Origin: CAZGAQ01 sp964523405
GTDB lineage: Bacteria; Planctomycetota; Phycisphaerae; UBA1845; Fen-1342
Reading direction: 5' to 3'
Assembly: GCA_964523405.1 (NCBI GenBank)
Contig: CAZGAQ010000033.1
Span: 1 to 60,393 of the forward strand
DNA: 60,393 nt
Position 1 is the first letter of the stretch, and every line of letters starts with the position of its first letter. Both the position numbers and the translations under genes were made by a program. This document shows, piece by piece, positions 31,722 through 40,651 of this stretch. The notes under the pieces were generated by a model. That model had not been told where the DNA came from. It saw nothing but the letters and a program-made list of their open reading frames with translations, and did no database searches.

Positions 31722-32483
31722 ATGAAGCGCACTATCCCATGTGCAGCGGTTCTGCTGGTTTGTGGTTCGCTTCTGGGAGCGAACTACGTCAACAACTTCG
31801 AGGCGGAGGCGCTCGGCACGCTGCCGGCGCCCTTCACCGTCGCCACGCCGTGGGGCGATTGGGCGCCGGGGCCTGTTACCGCCGAGGTGGCGGCGGCGCC
31901 AGGCGGCGGGCAGGCGATGAAGGTCGTGTGGGGTACGGACTGGGCGAACTATGGTGCCAGCAGCGGTGAGCTGGACTGCACGCTCGACATGACCGGCATC
32001 GACCCCGCGACCGCGATCCTGAGCGTGTCGTACGATTTCTACAAGCAGAACTGGCGGGTCTGGCAGGTGTTTGGAGACCAGTCGTGGTTTCCGCCTGGCG
32101 GCCTGCACATGAATGACAATCCCACGCTGCCGAACGAGATGGTGGTCGGCACGGACGACTACAACAACACCACGCAGCACCTGTACGACGTTCCGGAGAA
32201 CGCGTGGGTTCACGTCGCGAGCGCGTACGACGCCGGCACCGGCGTGTGGCAGACGGCGGTCACGTACGGCAGTGGCACCGGTGGCGGGACATTTGGCGGT
32301 ACGTATGCGACGCCCAACCCGGTGGCCGGGCAGTACTGGTGGGGTGGCTGGGCGTTTCAGAGCACGATGGGCGGGCAGGACGAGAACGTCCTGTACATCG
32401 ACAACCTCAACTTCGGCGTGACGCCTGAGCCGGCGTCGCTCCTGCTGATCGGGCTGGCCGCGCTGGTTCTGCGGCGCCGCTAG
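31722..32483 (+). CDS. PEP-CTERM exported protein
   Basis: 253 residues; AGGAGGAG precedes ATG. Signal peptide MKRTIPCAAVLLVCGSLLGA, then a beta-rich body resembling a carbohydrate-binding jelly roll (DLDMTGIDPATAILSVSYDF-like strand order, WVHVASAYDAGTGVWQTAV). The C-terminus is TPEPASLLLIGLAALVLRRR: PEP motif, membrane helix and Arg cluster, the exosortase sorting tag. Exosortase would cleave at PEP and hand the protein to the cell surface or extracellular matrix. No exosortase gene is in the window, but a CAAX-protease relative linked to such systems is at 42284. Confidence 0.9.
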   Translation: MKRTIPCAAVLLVCGSLLGANYVNNFEAEALGTLPAPFTVATPWGDWAPGPVTAEVAAAPGGGQAMKVVWGTDWANYGASSGELDCTLDMTGIDPATAILSVSYDFYKQNWRVWQVFGDQSWFPPGGLHMNDNPTLPNEMVVGTDDYNNTTQHLYDVPENAWVHVASAYDAGTGVWQTAVTYGSGTGGGTFGGTYATPNPVAGQYWWGGWAFQSTMGGQDENVLYIDNLNFGVTPEPASLLLIGLAALVLRRR

Positions 32484-32847
32484 TCCCGCATTGCGGGTGC
32501 CTGAGCTCGCAGCCGTCAACGCCCCGACGGGAAGCCCGCCGGGGCGTTGGCTTGCGCCGGGGCGGGTGCGCGCTCCGATGGGGCGGATTGCGGCCGGGAC
32601 CGCGCTTTCTCGCGGCGTTCGCAAGAGCGCTTTCGCTGGAGGCCCATGCGCTGGTATAGAAGGGTGCGAGTAGAAGAAGCGGCCGGCGACGAGCCCGAGC
32701 AGGATGGTCCGGCCGCGAAGACGGCGAGGGAGGTTTTGGTCAGGGAAAGGTCAGGCGCGCGAAGGATGGCAGACCGCAACACCGAGGCCCGGCATGCGAG
32801 GCAAAGACACGGCGGCGCGGGATACTGGTGTGGACGGAGCGCGAGCG
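32484..32847. other. Intergenic region with strong hairpin
   Basis: 364 bases with no supported gene. The hairpin at 32517..32549 ends the PEP-CTERM transcript. Beyond it the sequence has no promoter consensus I trust; the next gene starts at 32848 with GGAG upstream. Confidence 0.45.
32517..32549 (+). terminator. Hairpin after PEP-CTERM gene
   Basis: CAACGCCCCG (32517..32526) pairs with CGGGGCGTTG (32540..32549), with GGG/CCC pairing possible in the loop. There is no T-run, only GGCTTG, so termination strength is uncertain. Confidence 0.5.
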
Positions 32848-33111
32848 ATGAAGGTGCTTTTGTGCGGAGTCCTGGTGTTGGCGGGCGCGGCACTGGCGGT
32901 GTGGGCGCTGGTGGGGGATCGTGCCGGCGGGCGCGCGCGCTGTCCGGAATGCGCATGCGTGCTGGAGGGGGTGACAGGGCTGCGCTGTCCGGAGTGCGGG
33001 CACGTCGTATGGAGCGCGCAGGAGTTCTACCACACGCGGCGGCACTGGGGGCTGGCGGCGGTAGGGGCGGTGAGCATGGCGGTCGGGGCGTGGTGGTTGC
33101 GCTCGGGGTGA
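32848..33111 (+). CDS. Small zinc-ribbon protein with two membrane helices
   Basis: 87 residues; ATG 32848 with GGAG at about ten bases. Helix MKVLLCGVLVLAGAALAVWA, then a ribbon CPECACVLEGVTGLRCPECG (residues 32-51; two CPEC knuckles), then a second helix, WGLAAVGAVSMAVGAWWL. Same family style as 30581 and 33454, reduced to the minimum. Longer in-frame starts upstream give an implausible Arg-rich leader. Confidence 0.65.
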   Translation: MKVLLCGVLVLAGAALAVWALVGDRAGGRARCPECACVLEGVTGLRCPECGHVVWSAQEFYHTRRHWGLAAVGAVSMAVGAWWLRSG

Positions 33112-33135
33112 CGAGCAGGGACGACCGGAGTCGGT

Positions 33136-33366
33136 CTAGAACCAGTCGAACCACCCGCGCAGGTTCATCCAGAAACGGTCGCCGAAGCGAATGGACAGCC
33201 CCGCGAACACGACGATCGCTGCCCCCACGATGAGCCAGTTCAACTCGCCGGTGTCGGCGAAGCACACCATCCAGCCGAAGCCGATGAGTGCTCCCAACGC
33301 GGCACCGCAGATGCCGCGCACACCGATGCCGAGCCAGTCGATGTCGTCGCGATGGGGTCTGGGCAT
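33136..33366 (-). CDS. Small membrane protein
   Basis: 76 residues; GGGAGG before the start. Two hydrophobic segments: IGVRGICGAALGALIGFGWM (13-32) and LNWLIVGAAIVVFAGLSI. The end is aromatic (WMNLRGWFDWF). Function unknown; converges on the zinc-ribbon gene at 32848. Confidence 0.6.
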   Translation of the reverse strand: MPRPHRDDIDWLGIGVRGICGAALGALIGFGWMVCFADTGELNWLIVGAAIVVFAGLSIRFGDRFWMNLRGWFDWF

Positions 33367-33453
33367 GGTGCCTCCCGAGTGCCGTTCTGCGGCACGGGTT
33401 CCAGTATAGCGGCAAGAGGCGGTGTCTGCGAAAGCGGGTCGGGCGGATGCGTC

Positions 33454-34047
33454 TCAGCGCGGCGCCGAGGACGCGCTAATCGTCTGCGAGGTAACCGGTT
33501 CACCGGTGGTCGGCGGACCTTGCGCCAGGCGGCGCGGGTCAAAAGGTAGGCCGCACTCCGGGCAGCGTGGGTCGATCTGGCCACGGAGGTCGTAGCCGCA
33601 TTGCTCGCAAACGAGGCCGCCGAGTTGGGCAAGATTGCGGCGCAATATGCCGGGGGCCGCGCGCGTCACGAGGATGGCGGCGGGGAGGGTGGCGAGGACG
33701 TACGCGGCGCCCATGATGCGAAACGGGCGGTCGGCGTGGCGGGGGCTCCAGTGCAGCAGATTCACCAGGCCGATGAACAGCAGGCAGATGCCGCAGTTGG
33801 CGGCGCCGAGCCACAGCGCGCCGCGGTGTCGTGCGCGGCGGGCTAGCCACATGCCGCCGAATCCGCAGAAGAGGATCACCGGGCCGGAGACGAGGACGGA
33901 CTCGACCTGGTGGAAGATCAGCCCCCAAGCGAGCAGGCAGAGGATCCAGCCGGACCATGCAAACCCGAGGGTCCAGGCCATGCGCCGCTGGAGGCAGCGC
34001 CGTGTGTGCGGCGCGATGTCGACCATGTCGTCGGGTTGGGCGTTCAT
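33454..34047 (-). CDS. Membrane protein with C-terminal zinc ribbon
   Basis: 197 residues. Four hydrophobic segments (MAWTLGFAWSGWILCLLAWG; VLVSGPVILFCGFGGMW; WLGAANCGICLLFIGLVNLL; GAAYVLATLPAAILVT). Then comes the planctomycete-type ribbon CEQCGYDLRG and RCPECGLPFDPRRL at about 147-172. A TACAAT box on the minus strand (34058..34063) lies only a few bases before the ATG and no ribosome site is visible, so the message could be leaderless. Role unknown. Confidence 0.78.
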   Translation of the reverse strand: MNAQPDDMVDIAPHTRRCLQRRMAWTLGFAWSGWILCLLAWGLIFHQVESVLVSGPVILFCGFGGMWLARRARHRGALWLGAANCGICLLFIGLVNLLHWSPRHADRPFRIMGAAYVLATLPAAILVTRAAPGILRRNLAQLGGLVCEQCGYDLRGQIDPRCPECGLPFDPRRLAQGPPTTGEPVTSQTISASSAPR

Positions 34048-34314
34048 GGTGGCCGTGATTGTATCTCACCGCACGGTGGGTCGGGGCTGCGACAACGCAT
34101 TGCGGATCGCTCGAGCGGGCGGGGGGGGCGAAACGACAACTTTGGACGAACGCGGGCGGCAGCGCGGTGTCTGCAGGAGTGTGCCCCCAGTACCTAAGGT
34201 TCCGGGTGGTGTCGGCAGGGGGCGGGCCATGGTCGGCGCTGCGGCCGTTGCGACCCTAGAATGGGGTGGCGATCCGCAGGTGCCGCGGCGGGCGCTGGTC
34301 TTAGCGAGCAGGGC

Positions 34315-35049
34315 ATGGTGACGGAACGCGAACAGGCTGTGGAGGTCGCGGCGGCGACGCGGAGGTCAGAGCCCGTGGCGCCGCAGGCCGGGCGCGCTGC
34401 GGCGGTGTCGCGTCCGTGGCACCTGGGCGCCCGCTGGATCGCGGCCCTGGTCTTGGCATGGCTGGCCGTGCTGGTGCTGATGCTGCGGCACGACGTGTTC
34501 CTGACCGATCGGTTCTCCGAACTGGCGGGACCGGATACCTGGCTGCGGCGGATCCTCAAGCTGGCCGCGCGCTTCACGAGCTGGTACGTGTTTGTGGGAT
34601 TGGCGGCGGTGCTCGCGCTGCAGCGCGGGCGCGTGAAGCTGCTGACGGGGTTTGGCGTGGCGGTCGGGGGGTGCATCGGCGTCCTGCACCTGCTTAAGGC
34701 CGTCATCGGGCGCGCCCGGCCGGACCAGCTCCTCGGTCCGCAGTACTACCGCTTCCTGGGGGACCAAGCGGCGGGATTCGATTCATTTCCTTCCGGGCAT
34801 GCCACGCTGGCGACCCTGCTGGCGGCGCTGGTCTGCATCTACTTCCCGCGGCTGCGCTGGCCGGTGATTGTGCTGGCGACGTGCACGGCGCTGAGTCGCG
34901 TCGCACTGGAGCGACATTACCCGTCCGACGTGGTCGGGGGAATCGGGTTGGCGCTGGCGAGTGTAGCTATCTGCGTGCGCGTGCTCGGGTTGCGCTGCTT
35001 TCACGCGGTCGGGTGGTTCGGAACCCCGCACGCCACGGGGCAGAATTAG
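34315..35049 (+). CDS. PAP2-family membrane phosphatase
   Basis: 244 residues from ATG 34315; an in-frame ATG at 34261 is possible, as neither has a strong ribosome site. Phosphatase motifs are complete: KAVIGRARP (C1), PSGHATL (C2) and SRVALERHYPSD (C3, with the nucleophile-supporting His). Five or six hydrophobic segments surround them. Such enzymes dephosphorylate lipid phosphates or undecaprenyl diphosphate on the outer face of the membrane. Divergent from the zinc-ribbon gene at 33454; no lipid-modification neighbours. Confidence 0.9.
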   Translation: MVTEREQAVEVAAATRRSEPVAPQAGRAAAVSRPWHLGARWIAALVLAWLAVLVLMLRHDVFLTDRFSELAGPDTWLRRILKLAARFTSWYVFVGLAAVLALQRGRVKLLTGFGVAVGGCIGVLHLLKAVIGRARPDQLLGPQYYRFLGDQAAGFDSFPSGHATLATLLAALVCIYFPRLRWPVIVLATCTALSRVALERHYPSDVVGGIGLALASVAICVRVLGLRCFHAVGWFGTPHATGQN

Positions 35050-35210
35050 GGCTTGTGGCGCGAATGGCGCACCGCTCCCGCTGGTACACAAACGGTCCCG
35101 TGGCGAGAAGGGGGACGTGATCGAACTGCTGTAATCACTTCACTTTGCATTCTCGCTGCCTTCCTCTTGGGCGCGATCCCGGTTGGTCCGGAGAAAAGTG
35201 CCCTTGTTCG

Positions 35211-35240
35211 TTGACTTTGCGATTTTCTGGGTCCTACACA
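35211..35240 (+). promoter_or_regulatory. Promoter of PEP-CTERM gene 35324
   Basis: TTGACT (35211..35216), 18-base spacer, TACACA (35235..35240). GTTGACTTTG matches GTTGACTGTG at 31610, with the same spacer length. Confidence 0.45.
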
Positions 35241-35323
35241 CTAGTGCGGACGAGTTCGACGGAACGAACACGATGACCCGGGCCGGCTGGTTGGGCGGAA
35301 TCCGGGGAGAGTGGAGAAGCGCC

Positions 35324-36001
35324 TTGAATACGCCAAAAGCATGCGCCTGCGCGGCGGTATTCGCATTTCTGGCGGCCGGTGCGCTGGGTAACACCATCAC
35401 CTACAACCTGAACATGCCGGCGAACGAGACGATCGCGCTGGAGGGCTACGGTGGGGTTCTGGAGGTTCCCCAGTTTGATCCGAGCTGGGGCGTGCTCAGC
35501 AGCGTCACGATTAACGTGACGGTGCGATTCGATGGCAGCATGGTGATCCAGAATCTGGATCCCGAGATGTCCGTGATCGCGCGGGGACAGATGGACTGGC
35601 TGTTCGAGCTGAACCCGCCGGCGGGCGGGTCGGCCCCGGCGCTGCAGATTCCGGCGCACCGCGTGGCACAGGTGACGCTTGACCCTTATGAAGAAGGCAA
35701 TGACTACTCGCAGGCGTATGTGACGCTGAGCGCGCAGGACGCGCAACAGACGGTCGTGACGCTGCGAGAGAATGATCTGGCACCGTTCTTCGGCGGCGGA
35801 GTGCTGAGCCTCCCGATCCACGCGACCTTTTCGCCCACGCTGGTGGTGATCAATCCACCTGGCGCGCAGGTGGTGATCGCGGAGGAGACTGCGCAGGGCT
35901 CCTTTCGCGCGGACTATGCGGTGACCTACAACTACGTGCATATTCCGGAGCCGGTTGCTGTCGTGCTGCTGTTCGCGGGCGTGCTGCTCCGCCGGCGGTA
36001 G
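35324..36001 (+). CDS. PEP-CTERM exported protein with probable TTG start
   Basis: 225 residues if it starts at TTG 35324, which has GGAGAAG five bases upstream and gives a normal signal peptide (MNTPKACACAAVFAFLAAGA). The in-frame ATG at 35273 lacks a ribosome site and would bury the signal. The body is all-beta (ITYNLNMPANETIALEGYGG; SVTINVTVRFDGSMVI) and resembles the choice-of-anchor domains found with PEP-CTERM tags. The C-terminus is PEPVAVVLLFAGVLLRRR. Destined for exosortase-dependent surface sorting. Confidence 0.82.
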   Translation: MNTPKACACAAVFAFLAAGALGNTITYNLNMPANETIALEGYGGVLEVPQFDPSWGVLSSVTINVTVRFDGSMVIQNLDPEMSVIARGQMDWLFELNPPAGGSAPALQIPAHRVAQVTLDPYEEGNDYSQAYVTLSAQDAQQTVVTLRENDLAPFFGGGVLSLPIHATFSPTLVVINPPGAQVVIAEETAQGSFRADYAVTYNYVHIPEPVAVVLLFAGVLLRRR

Positions 36002-36164
36002 GCCGAGCGGGCGAGTCCAGTCGCCAGCGAGCGCCGCGCAGCGCAGTTACCAGCCGGGGTGTAACCATCGCCTCGTGGGACGCACCCGCGAGGCGTTGCC
36101 ATCGAGCGAGGCGTGCCTGCGAGGCACATCTGATCCGGTCTGCCTACTCAGAGGGAGTGCGAGC

Positions 36165-37766
36165 ATGTACAGAGAGTCTGGCCGTCGGTCCGCCTGGATG
36201 CTGTGGTCATTGGTGCTCATGACGTCGGCGGTGCTGGTGTTGGGCGGCTGCCCGATCGTCATTCAGGGCTCAAAGGGCGACACCGGGGCGACCGGCGCGA
36301 CGGGTGCCACCGGTGCCACGGGGGCGCAGGGCGAGCAGGGCGAGCAGGGCCCGCCGGGTGAGACCGGCCAGGCGGGGGCCAGCGTTCGTGGCGCGGACGG
36401 CGCCAACGGCGCGCCCGGGGAGAAGGGTGAACAGGGCGAACCCGGGGTCGACGCGACTGTTCAGGCGGGCGTGCCCGTGATCACGTCGGTGACGGACGCG
36501 ACGGGGAACCTGCTGGTGGTGGGCGATCTCCTGGATCTCGCGGGCAGCAATATGGATGCCGACCAGGTGCTGATCGGCGAGCAGGTTGCGCCGATCCTCG
36601 CGAAGTCCACGACCGCACTGCGCGTGCAGATTCCGGCCGGCGTGCCGGCGGGTCTGAACGACGTGCGGGTGCTGCGCAATACCGGGTCGGGCCTGGGAGA
36701 GGATCACCGCGCCATCGAGGTGCACCGTCTGGCGGTGCTGATGGGGACGAACGCCGGCAAGATCGTGATCGTGGACACGGCCGCGCACAAGGTCGTTGCA
36801 CGGCTCGCGCGGACGATGGCCTCGGCGGCGGGGGATGTGGATCCGCCGTACCAGATCGCCTTTGCGAATCGGGGTTCGCTCGCGATCGTGCCGACGGGCG
36901 ATGGCGAGGTGACGTGGATTGACCTGACCACCGTTGCTGGCGACGGGTCCGTGGTGCCGAGCAACGGCATCGTGCCCCTCTACGGAGCGGGTGAAGCGAA
37001 CAACGCCGCCACGATGACCACCATCGGCGCGGCGACCAGTCCGGACGGCCGCATCGCGGTGGTGGCGGACGCCTACCGCAATCAGCTCTGGACGCTGAAT
37101 ATCGCGGAGACGCTGCCGCCGTACACCAACCCGCTGGCCACGGCGGGCATGCCGTTGAGCCTGGTCGCCAACACCGGCCCGCGCAGCCCGGTCTTCCTGA
37201 ACGACTCGGTGCTGGCGGTCGCGTGCCAGTTGTCGGGTGACATCACGCTCGTGCAGCGTGACACCGAGACGAACGAACTGAACACGCTGATTACGGCGGC
37301 TACCGGCGGCAGCCCGACGCAATTGCTGTTTCAGCCCACGCTGGCACGGCTGCTGACGGTCACGCGGACAGATACGCGGCTGACCGGCTACCTGGCGGGT
37401 GGCAGCCAAATCAATACCGGTTTCGCGGTGAACGCGGTCGTGAACAGCCTCTATGCCGCCACCGCGTCCGGCGACGGGCGCTTCGCCTACGCAATCGCAG
37501 TCAACAGCAATATGATTCAGGCCGTGTTCCTGGGCGACTCCGCTTTCGGGATCATCGCGTCCTCGCTGGCGCCCACGACCTCGGGCCAAGCGCGTGCGAT
37601 TGCGATTGAGCCGGTGAAGGGCGACTTCCTGTACGTGGGGCTCAACACCGGCGACTTCCTGGATATGTTCGAGATCGCCGCCGGCGGGACGCTCGCACGG
37701 CGGGACACGCCGCTCAAGGGTGATCTCGACCTGAAGCGCTGCCTGGGCATCGGCTTCCAGCCGTAA
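36165..37766 (+). CDS. Lipoprotein with collagen-like stalk and beta-propeller-like body
   Basis: 533 residues; GAGGGAG eight bases before ATG 36165. Signal peptide with lipobox LGGC (Cys29). Residues 35-94 are collagen-like Gly-x-y triplets (about 20, including four GAT repeats and EQGEQGPPGETGQ) with one interruption at SVRG. Then an IPT/TIG-like domain (about 103-175: PVITSVTDATGNLLVVGDLL) and a long repeat region (180-533) with VLMGTNAGKIVIVDTAAHKV and similar blade-like units, probably a beta-propeller. This would be a lipid-anchored stalk holding a globular head at the cell surface. Ends at a strong bidirectional terminator. Confidence 0.8.
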   Translation: MYRESGRRSAWMLWSLVLMTSAVLVLGGCPIVIQGSKGDTGATGATGATGATGAQGEQGEQGPPGETGQAGASVRGADGANGAPGEKGEQGEPGVDATVQAGVPVITSVTDATGNLLVVGDLLDLAGSNMDADQVLIGEQVAPILAKSTTALRVQIPAGVPAGLNDVRVLRNTGSGLGEDHRAIEVHRLAVLMGTNAGKIVIVDTAAHKVVARLARTMASAAGDVDPPYQIAFANRGSLAIVPTGDGEVTWIDLTTVAGDGSVVPSNGIVPLYGAGEANNAATMTTIGAATSPDGRIAVVADAYRNQLWTLNIAETLPPYTNPLATAGMPLSLVANTGPRSPVFLNDSVLAVACQLSGDITLVQRDTETNELNTLITAATGGSPTQLLFQPTLARLLTVTRTDTRLTGYLAGGSQINTGFAVNAVVNSLYAATASGDGRFAYAIAVNSNMIQAVFLGDSAFGIIASSLAPTTSGQARAIAIEPVKGDFLYVGLNTGDFLDMFEIAAGGTLARRDTPLKGDLDLKRCLGIGFQP

Positions 37767-37796
37767 GCGCGACCACCGTAACGGGGTAGGCATACG

Positions 37797-37838
37797 ACAA
37801 CCGGGGAACCCGGCGGCGCCGCCGGGTTCCCCGGTTGT
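37797..37838. terminator. 42-bp perfect palindrome between convergent genes
   Basis: Twenty-one bases beginning ACAACCGGGGAACCCGG are followed at once by their exact reverse complement, ending in CCCCGGTTGT. It lies between the stops at 37766 and 37860, so it can end transcripts from both sides. T-runs are short on both strands. Confidence 0.7.
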
Positions 37839-37859
37839 GTCTTGCGCGGGCAAGCGGTG

Positions 37860-39083
37860 CTAAGGCGCGGCCGGCTGGCTGGTGGCCTTGGCCTGGATGC
37901 GGTTGAGCTTGAGGTCGGTGACCTCGAGCCAGCCGTCGAAGGGCCGGCTGGTCAGCAGCTCCGCGAGCGTCGGGGCGCTCAGCTGCGCCTTGATGCGGAA
38001 CACGCCGGTGTTCTTGGTGAAGTCGCCCTCGACCGAGCGGATACCCTGCAGGTCCGCCAGCGCCTTCTTGATATTGAGGAACGCCTTGAACTCGAGGCGC
38101 TCGATTTCGAGTTGAATATCTCCCGCCGACGTCAGCTCGCTGGCCCACTGGGCCATGACGGAGTCGAGTAGCTTCGTGGCCAGCGTCGGTTCGCGGCGCT
38201 CGTCCGAGTCGGGGAAGGTCGCCGCCACCAGCGCGGCCCGCGCGGCCTGGGGGTTCAGCTCGTGATACGAGCGAACGCCGCGCTCGCGCGTCGGGATGGA
38301 CTCACTGACCAGCAGCTTGCCCGTGTCGGTCCAGTAGATCTTGGCCTGCACGCTGCAGTTGTAGAAGGCCGCCCGCGTGCCGTACACGTCGCGCAGGCCC
38401 GCCCGATCGGCGTTGGCGGCGCCGCGAATCAGCACGTGCGCGCCGGCGTCCTTGGCGAGGCGGGCCAGTTTCGCGGCGTTCTTCTCGTCTGCGGCCGCGC
38501 CGGCCTCGCGGTGCTTGAGTTCCTCGACCGCCTTGCGTTCGACGAGATCGAATCCGGCTTTGAGGAACAACTCCTCGATGCGGCTCTCGACGATGGACTC
38601 GTCCTGCGGGCGGCCGTCGATCTTCTCGTCCACCCAGACCATGATCTTCGGCCGGCCGATCTGATCCAACACGTTCTGCACCTCCCCCCAGGCTTCGGCC
38701 ACCGTGCTGGGCCGGACGACGGCCTCGATCGTCAGGACGACCGTGCCGCCGGGGCCCTCGCTCTCGCGCAGGACCTTGTAGTCGCTGACCAGGCCGGCGG
38801 CGCGACTGTAGATCGTGTCGCGGATCAGGGCGAAGTTCTCGGTCTGCGTGTGGCTGGCGATCTGCACGCCCGCGCCCTGCTCCAGCGCTTTCCGCAGCGC
38901 CTGTTTGAGGGCATCGTCGCGGTTGTAGCCTTCGGCGGTCACCTTCACCGTGCGCGGCTCCGCGGGGGGTGGCTCGGCCGGCTGGGCGGGCGGGCGTTCG
39001 GCCGGGGCCTGGGGCCGGTCCTCTTCCTGGGGCCACGCCAGGCTGGCGCAGGCCAGCACGGTAACGAGCAGCATGACGCGCAT
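37860..39083 (-). CDS. FlgT-like exported protein
   Basis: 407 residues; AAGGAGT six bases before ATG 39083. Signal peptide MRVMLLVTVLACASLAW, a Pro-rich linker, then a domain at about 44-125 (VKVTAEGYNRDDALKQALRK; TVVLTIEAVVRPS) that matches the N-terminal domain of flagellar assembly protein FlgT and related LPP20-type folds. A middle domain (about 140-270: PKIMVWVDEKIDGRPQDES; VESRIEELFLKAGFDLVERK; AHVLIRGAANAD) resembles the CsgG/TolB-N-like middle domain of FlgT. The end (about 300-400) is another alpha/beta unit. It is the last gene of a four-gene minus-strand operon with LPP20-like proteins. A flagellar outer-ring role is plausible but no flagellar genes are visible. Confidence 0.72.
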   Translation of the reverse strand: MRVMLLVTVLACASLAWPQEEDRPQAPAERPPAQPAEPPPAEPRTVKVTAEGYNRDDALKQALRKALEQGAGVQIASHTQTENFALIRDTIYSRAAGLVSDYKVLRESEGPGGTVVLTIEAVVRPSTVAEAWGEVQNVLDQIGRPKIMVWVDEKIDGRPQDESIVESRIEELFLKAGFDLVERKAVEELKHREAGAAADEKNAAKLARLAKDAGAHVLIRGAANADRAGLRDVYGTRAAFYNCSVQAKIYWTDTGKLLVSESIPTRERGVRSYHELNPQAARAALVAATFPDSDERREPTLATKLLDSVMAQWASELTSAGDIQLEIERLEFKAFLNIKKALADLQGIRSVEGDFTKNTGVFRIKAQLSAPTLAELLTSRPFDGWLEVTDLKLNRIQAKATSQPAAP

Positions 39084-39085
39084 GG

Positions 39086-40414
39086 TTACTCCTTTTCCAT
39101 CGTCGGTGCCGCGGGGGCGGAGGTGGTGGCCGGGGGCGGCTCCACTTCTTCCAGCTTCATCGCGCGGCGGACGATCTCCCACAGCCGTCCCAGGGGCAGC
39201 TCCACCGGCACTTCGACGCCGCCGTCCGGCAGCGACGTGGCGCGGGCGGTTGGCCGGGCGCCACTGAGGAACAGCACGACGTCGTCCTTCAGGTTCTGGT
39301 GGTAGCCGACAAACGTAGCCACCGTGACGTCCTTCTGAATTACCAGGGCTTCGACCTGGCGGCGCAAACGGTCCACGCCGTCGATGCGGGCGGCCTCTTC
39401 CTGGGCGGCGGCATCCAGTGTCTCGCCGGCGCGCGGCACGAATCGTCCCGTGGCGGTCCGCGTTTCCTTCGCCCAGACAGGGGCGTTGTACTCCAGCGGC
39501 GCGTACTTGCTGCGGAGCACCGTCCGCTCGGGCGGTGTTGCCAGACCACTGGCGGTCAGCTCAGCTTGTCCGGCCAGCAGAGTCATCTCGCGAAAGTCGG
39601 CGGCCGCGAACTGGTCGCCCTGATACTGCTCATCGTGAACACGGGTCAGGAGGCGGATCAGCTCGCGCATCCCGATGCGTACACGGGCGACCGCGACCTG
39701 GTCGGACTCGAAGTCCACTTTGACCGCGGCCTCGCGGCGCAGGGCGTTGGCGACGGCCCCGCGGATCGTGTCGCTGGCGTCGAGAAACTCGCGCAACCGA
39801 CGGGCGTTCGTGACCTTCAGCCGGCCGGCCTCGTCCAGCAGCGCGTGAAAGGCGTCCGCCTCGGCGGCGCCGCGTGCCAGCTCGAGGCCTTCGGCCGTGA
39901 TGTTCTCCCAGCCGGCGGGGCGTTCGCCGAGGGCGTGCTCGGCCAGCGTCGACCGACCGGTCGCCACCAGCAGGGGCCAGCGCTCCGCCGCGGCGCGAAG
40001 TTCGGTAGTCCCGAGGCCGCGGGGCGGTTCGCCGGAGTAACCCCTGAGCAAGTCGGTGAGCCGGTCGCGCAACTCGTCGGGTCTGATGCGCACGTCGAGC
40101 TCGCAGACCCCGTCGGAGTACAGCCGCACCGGGCCCATGCGCGGGCGTGCCCGGACCCATTGCCGCAGGGCGCGCTCGAGTTCGGCGTCCCCCGTCAGCC
40201 AGGTGCCGACGTTCGTGTCCCCCCGCAAGGGCAACGCGCGCAGGCGGTCCAGCAATTCGGTGCGGGCCTTGCCGAGGGCGACCTGCGTCAACACGTTCTG
40301 CTGGGGGCCGGTCAGCGTCGCGGGGCCGTCCGCCGCGGCGGGGCGGCCCAGCGCGAGCAAGCCCAGCGCCGCGACCCCCAGCGCGCGCCAGTAGCCTGCT
40401 CGTGTTGGCAACAT
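39086..40414 (-). CDS. Exported LPP20-related protein
   Basis: 442 residues if started at ATG 40414 (GAGGGG just upstream and a clean signal peptide, YWRALGVAALGLLALGRPAA); ATG 40426 is the alternative. The mature part shows LPP20-like segments: ARTELLDRLRALPLRGDTNV, CELDVRIRPDELRDRLTDLL and later ARRLREFLDASDTIRGAVAN with VARVRIGMRELIRLLTRVHD. The end is PVELPLGRLWEIVRRAMKLE. The gene ends two bases before the FlgT-like gene and starts 19 bases after the tiny lipoprotein gene. Function unknown; inferred to work with its operon partners in the envelope. Confidence 0.68.
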   Translation of the reverse strand: MLPTRAGYWRALGVAALGLLALGRPAAADGPATLTGPQQNVLTQVALGKARTELLDRLRALPLRGDTNVGTWLTGDAELERALRQWVRARPRMGPVRLYSDGVCELDVRIRPDELRDRLTDLLRGYSGEPPRGLGTTELRAAAERWPLLVATGRSTLAEHALGERPAGWENITAEGLELARGAAEADAFHALLDEAGRLKVTNARRLREFLDASDTIRGAVANALRREAAVKVDFESDQVAVARVRIGMRELIRLLTRVHDEQYQGDQFAAADFREMTLLAGQAELTASGLATPPERTVLRSKYAPLEYNAPVWAKETRTATGRFVPRAGETLDAAAQEEAARIDGVDRLRRQVEALVIQKDVTVATFVGYHQNLKDDVVLFLSGARPTARATSLPDGGVEVPVELPLGRLWEIVRRAMKLEEVEPPPATTSAPAAPTMEKE

Positions 40415-40433
40415 CGCGCCCCTCATGGGCCGG

Positions 40434-40598
40434 CTATTCAACGATCGGCTCACCCGGCGAGACTTCCTGGACTTCGCCGTGGTGCTGCTCCTCGTGCACG
40501 CGCACCTCGCGATGCTTCCGTTCGTGGCAGCCCGTCACGATCAGCAGGACCGCCACGGTGCAGGCGACGATACCCAGTTGGCAAACCAGGCGACGCAT
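40434..40598 (-). CDS. Small His/Glu-rich lipoprotein
   Basis: 54 residues; AAAGGAG before ATG 40598. Lipobox VTGC at about residue 22, then a charged tail, HERKHREVRVHEEQHHGEV, that might bind metal ions, ending EVSPGEPIVE. Embedded in the LPP20/FlgT-like operon. Function unknown; small FlgO/FlgP-linked lipoproteins or assembly factors are possible analogues. Confidence 0.7.
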   Translation of the reverse strand: MRRLVCQLGIVACTVAVLLIVTGCHERKHREVRVHEEQHHGEVQEVSPGEPIVE

Positions 40599-40651
40599 AC
40601 TGACTCCTTTGCTGTGCGCTGCAGGTTGAAGTCCCTTCACCGGTTCCCGGT

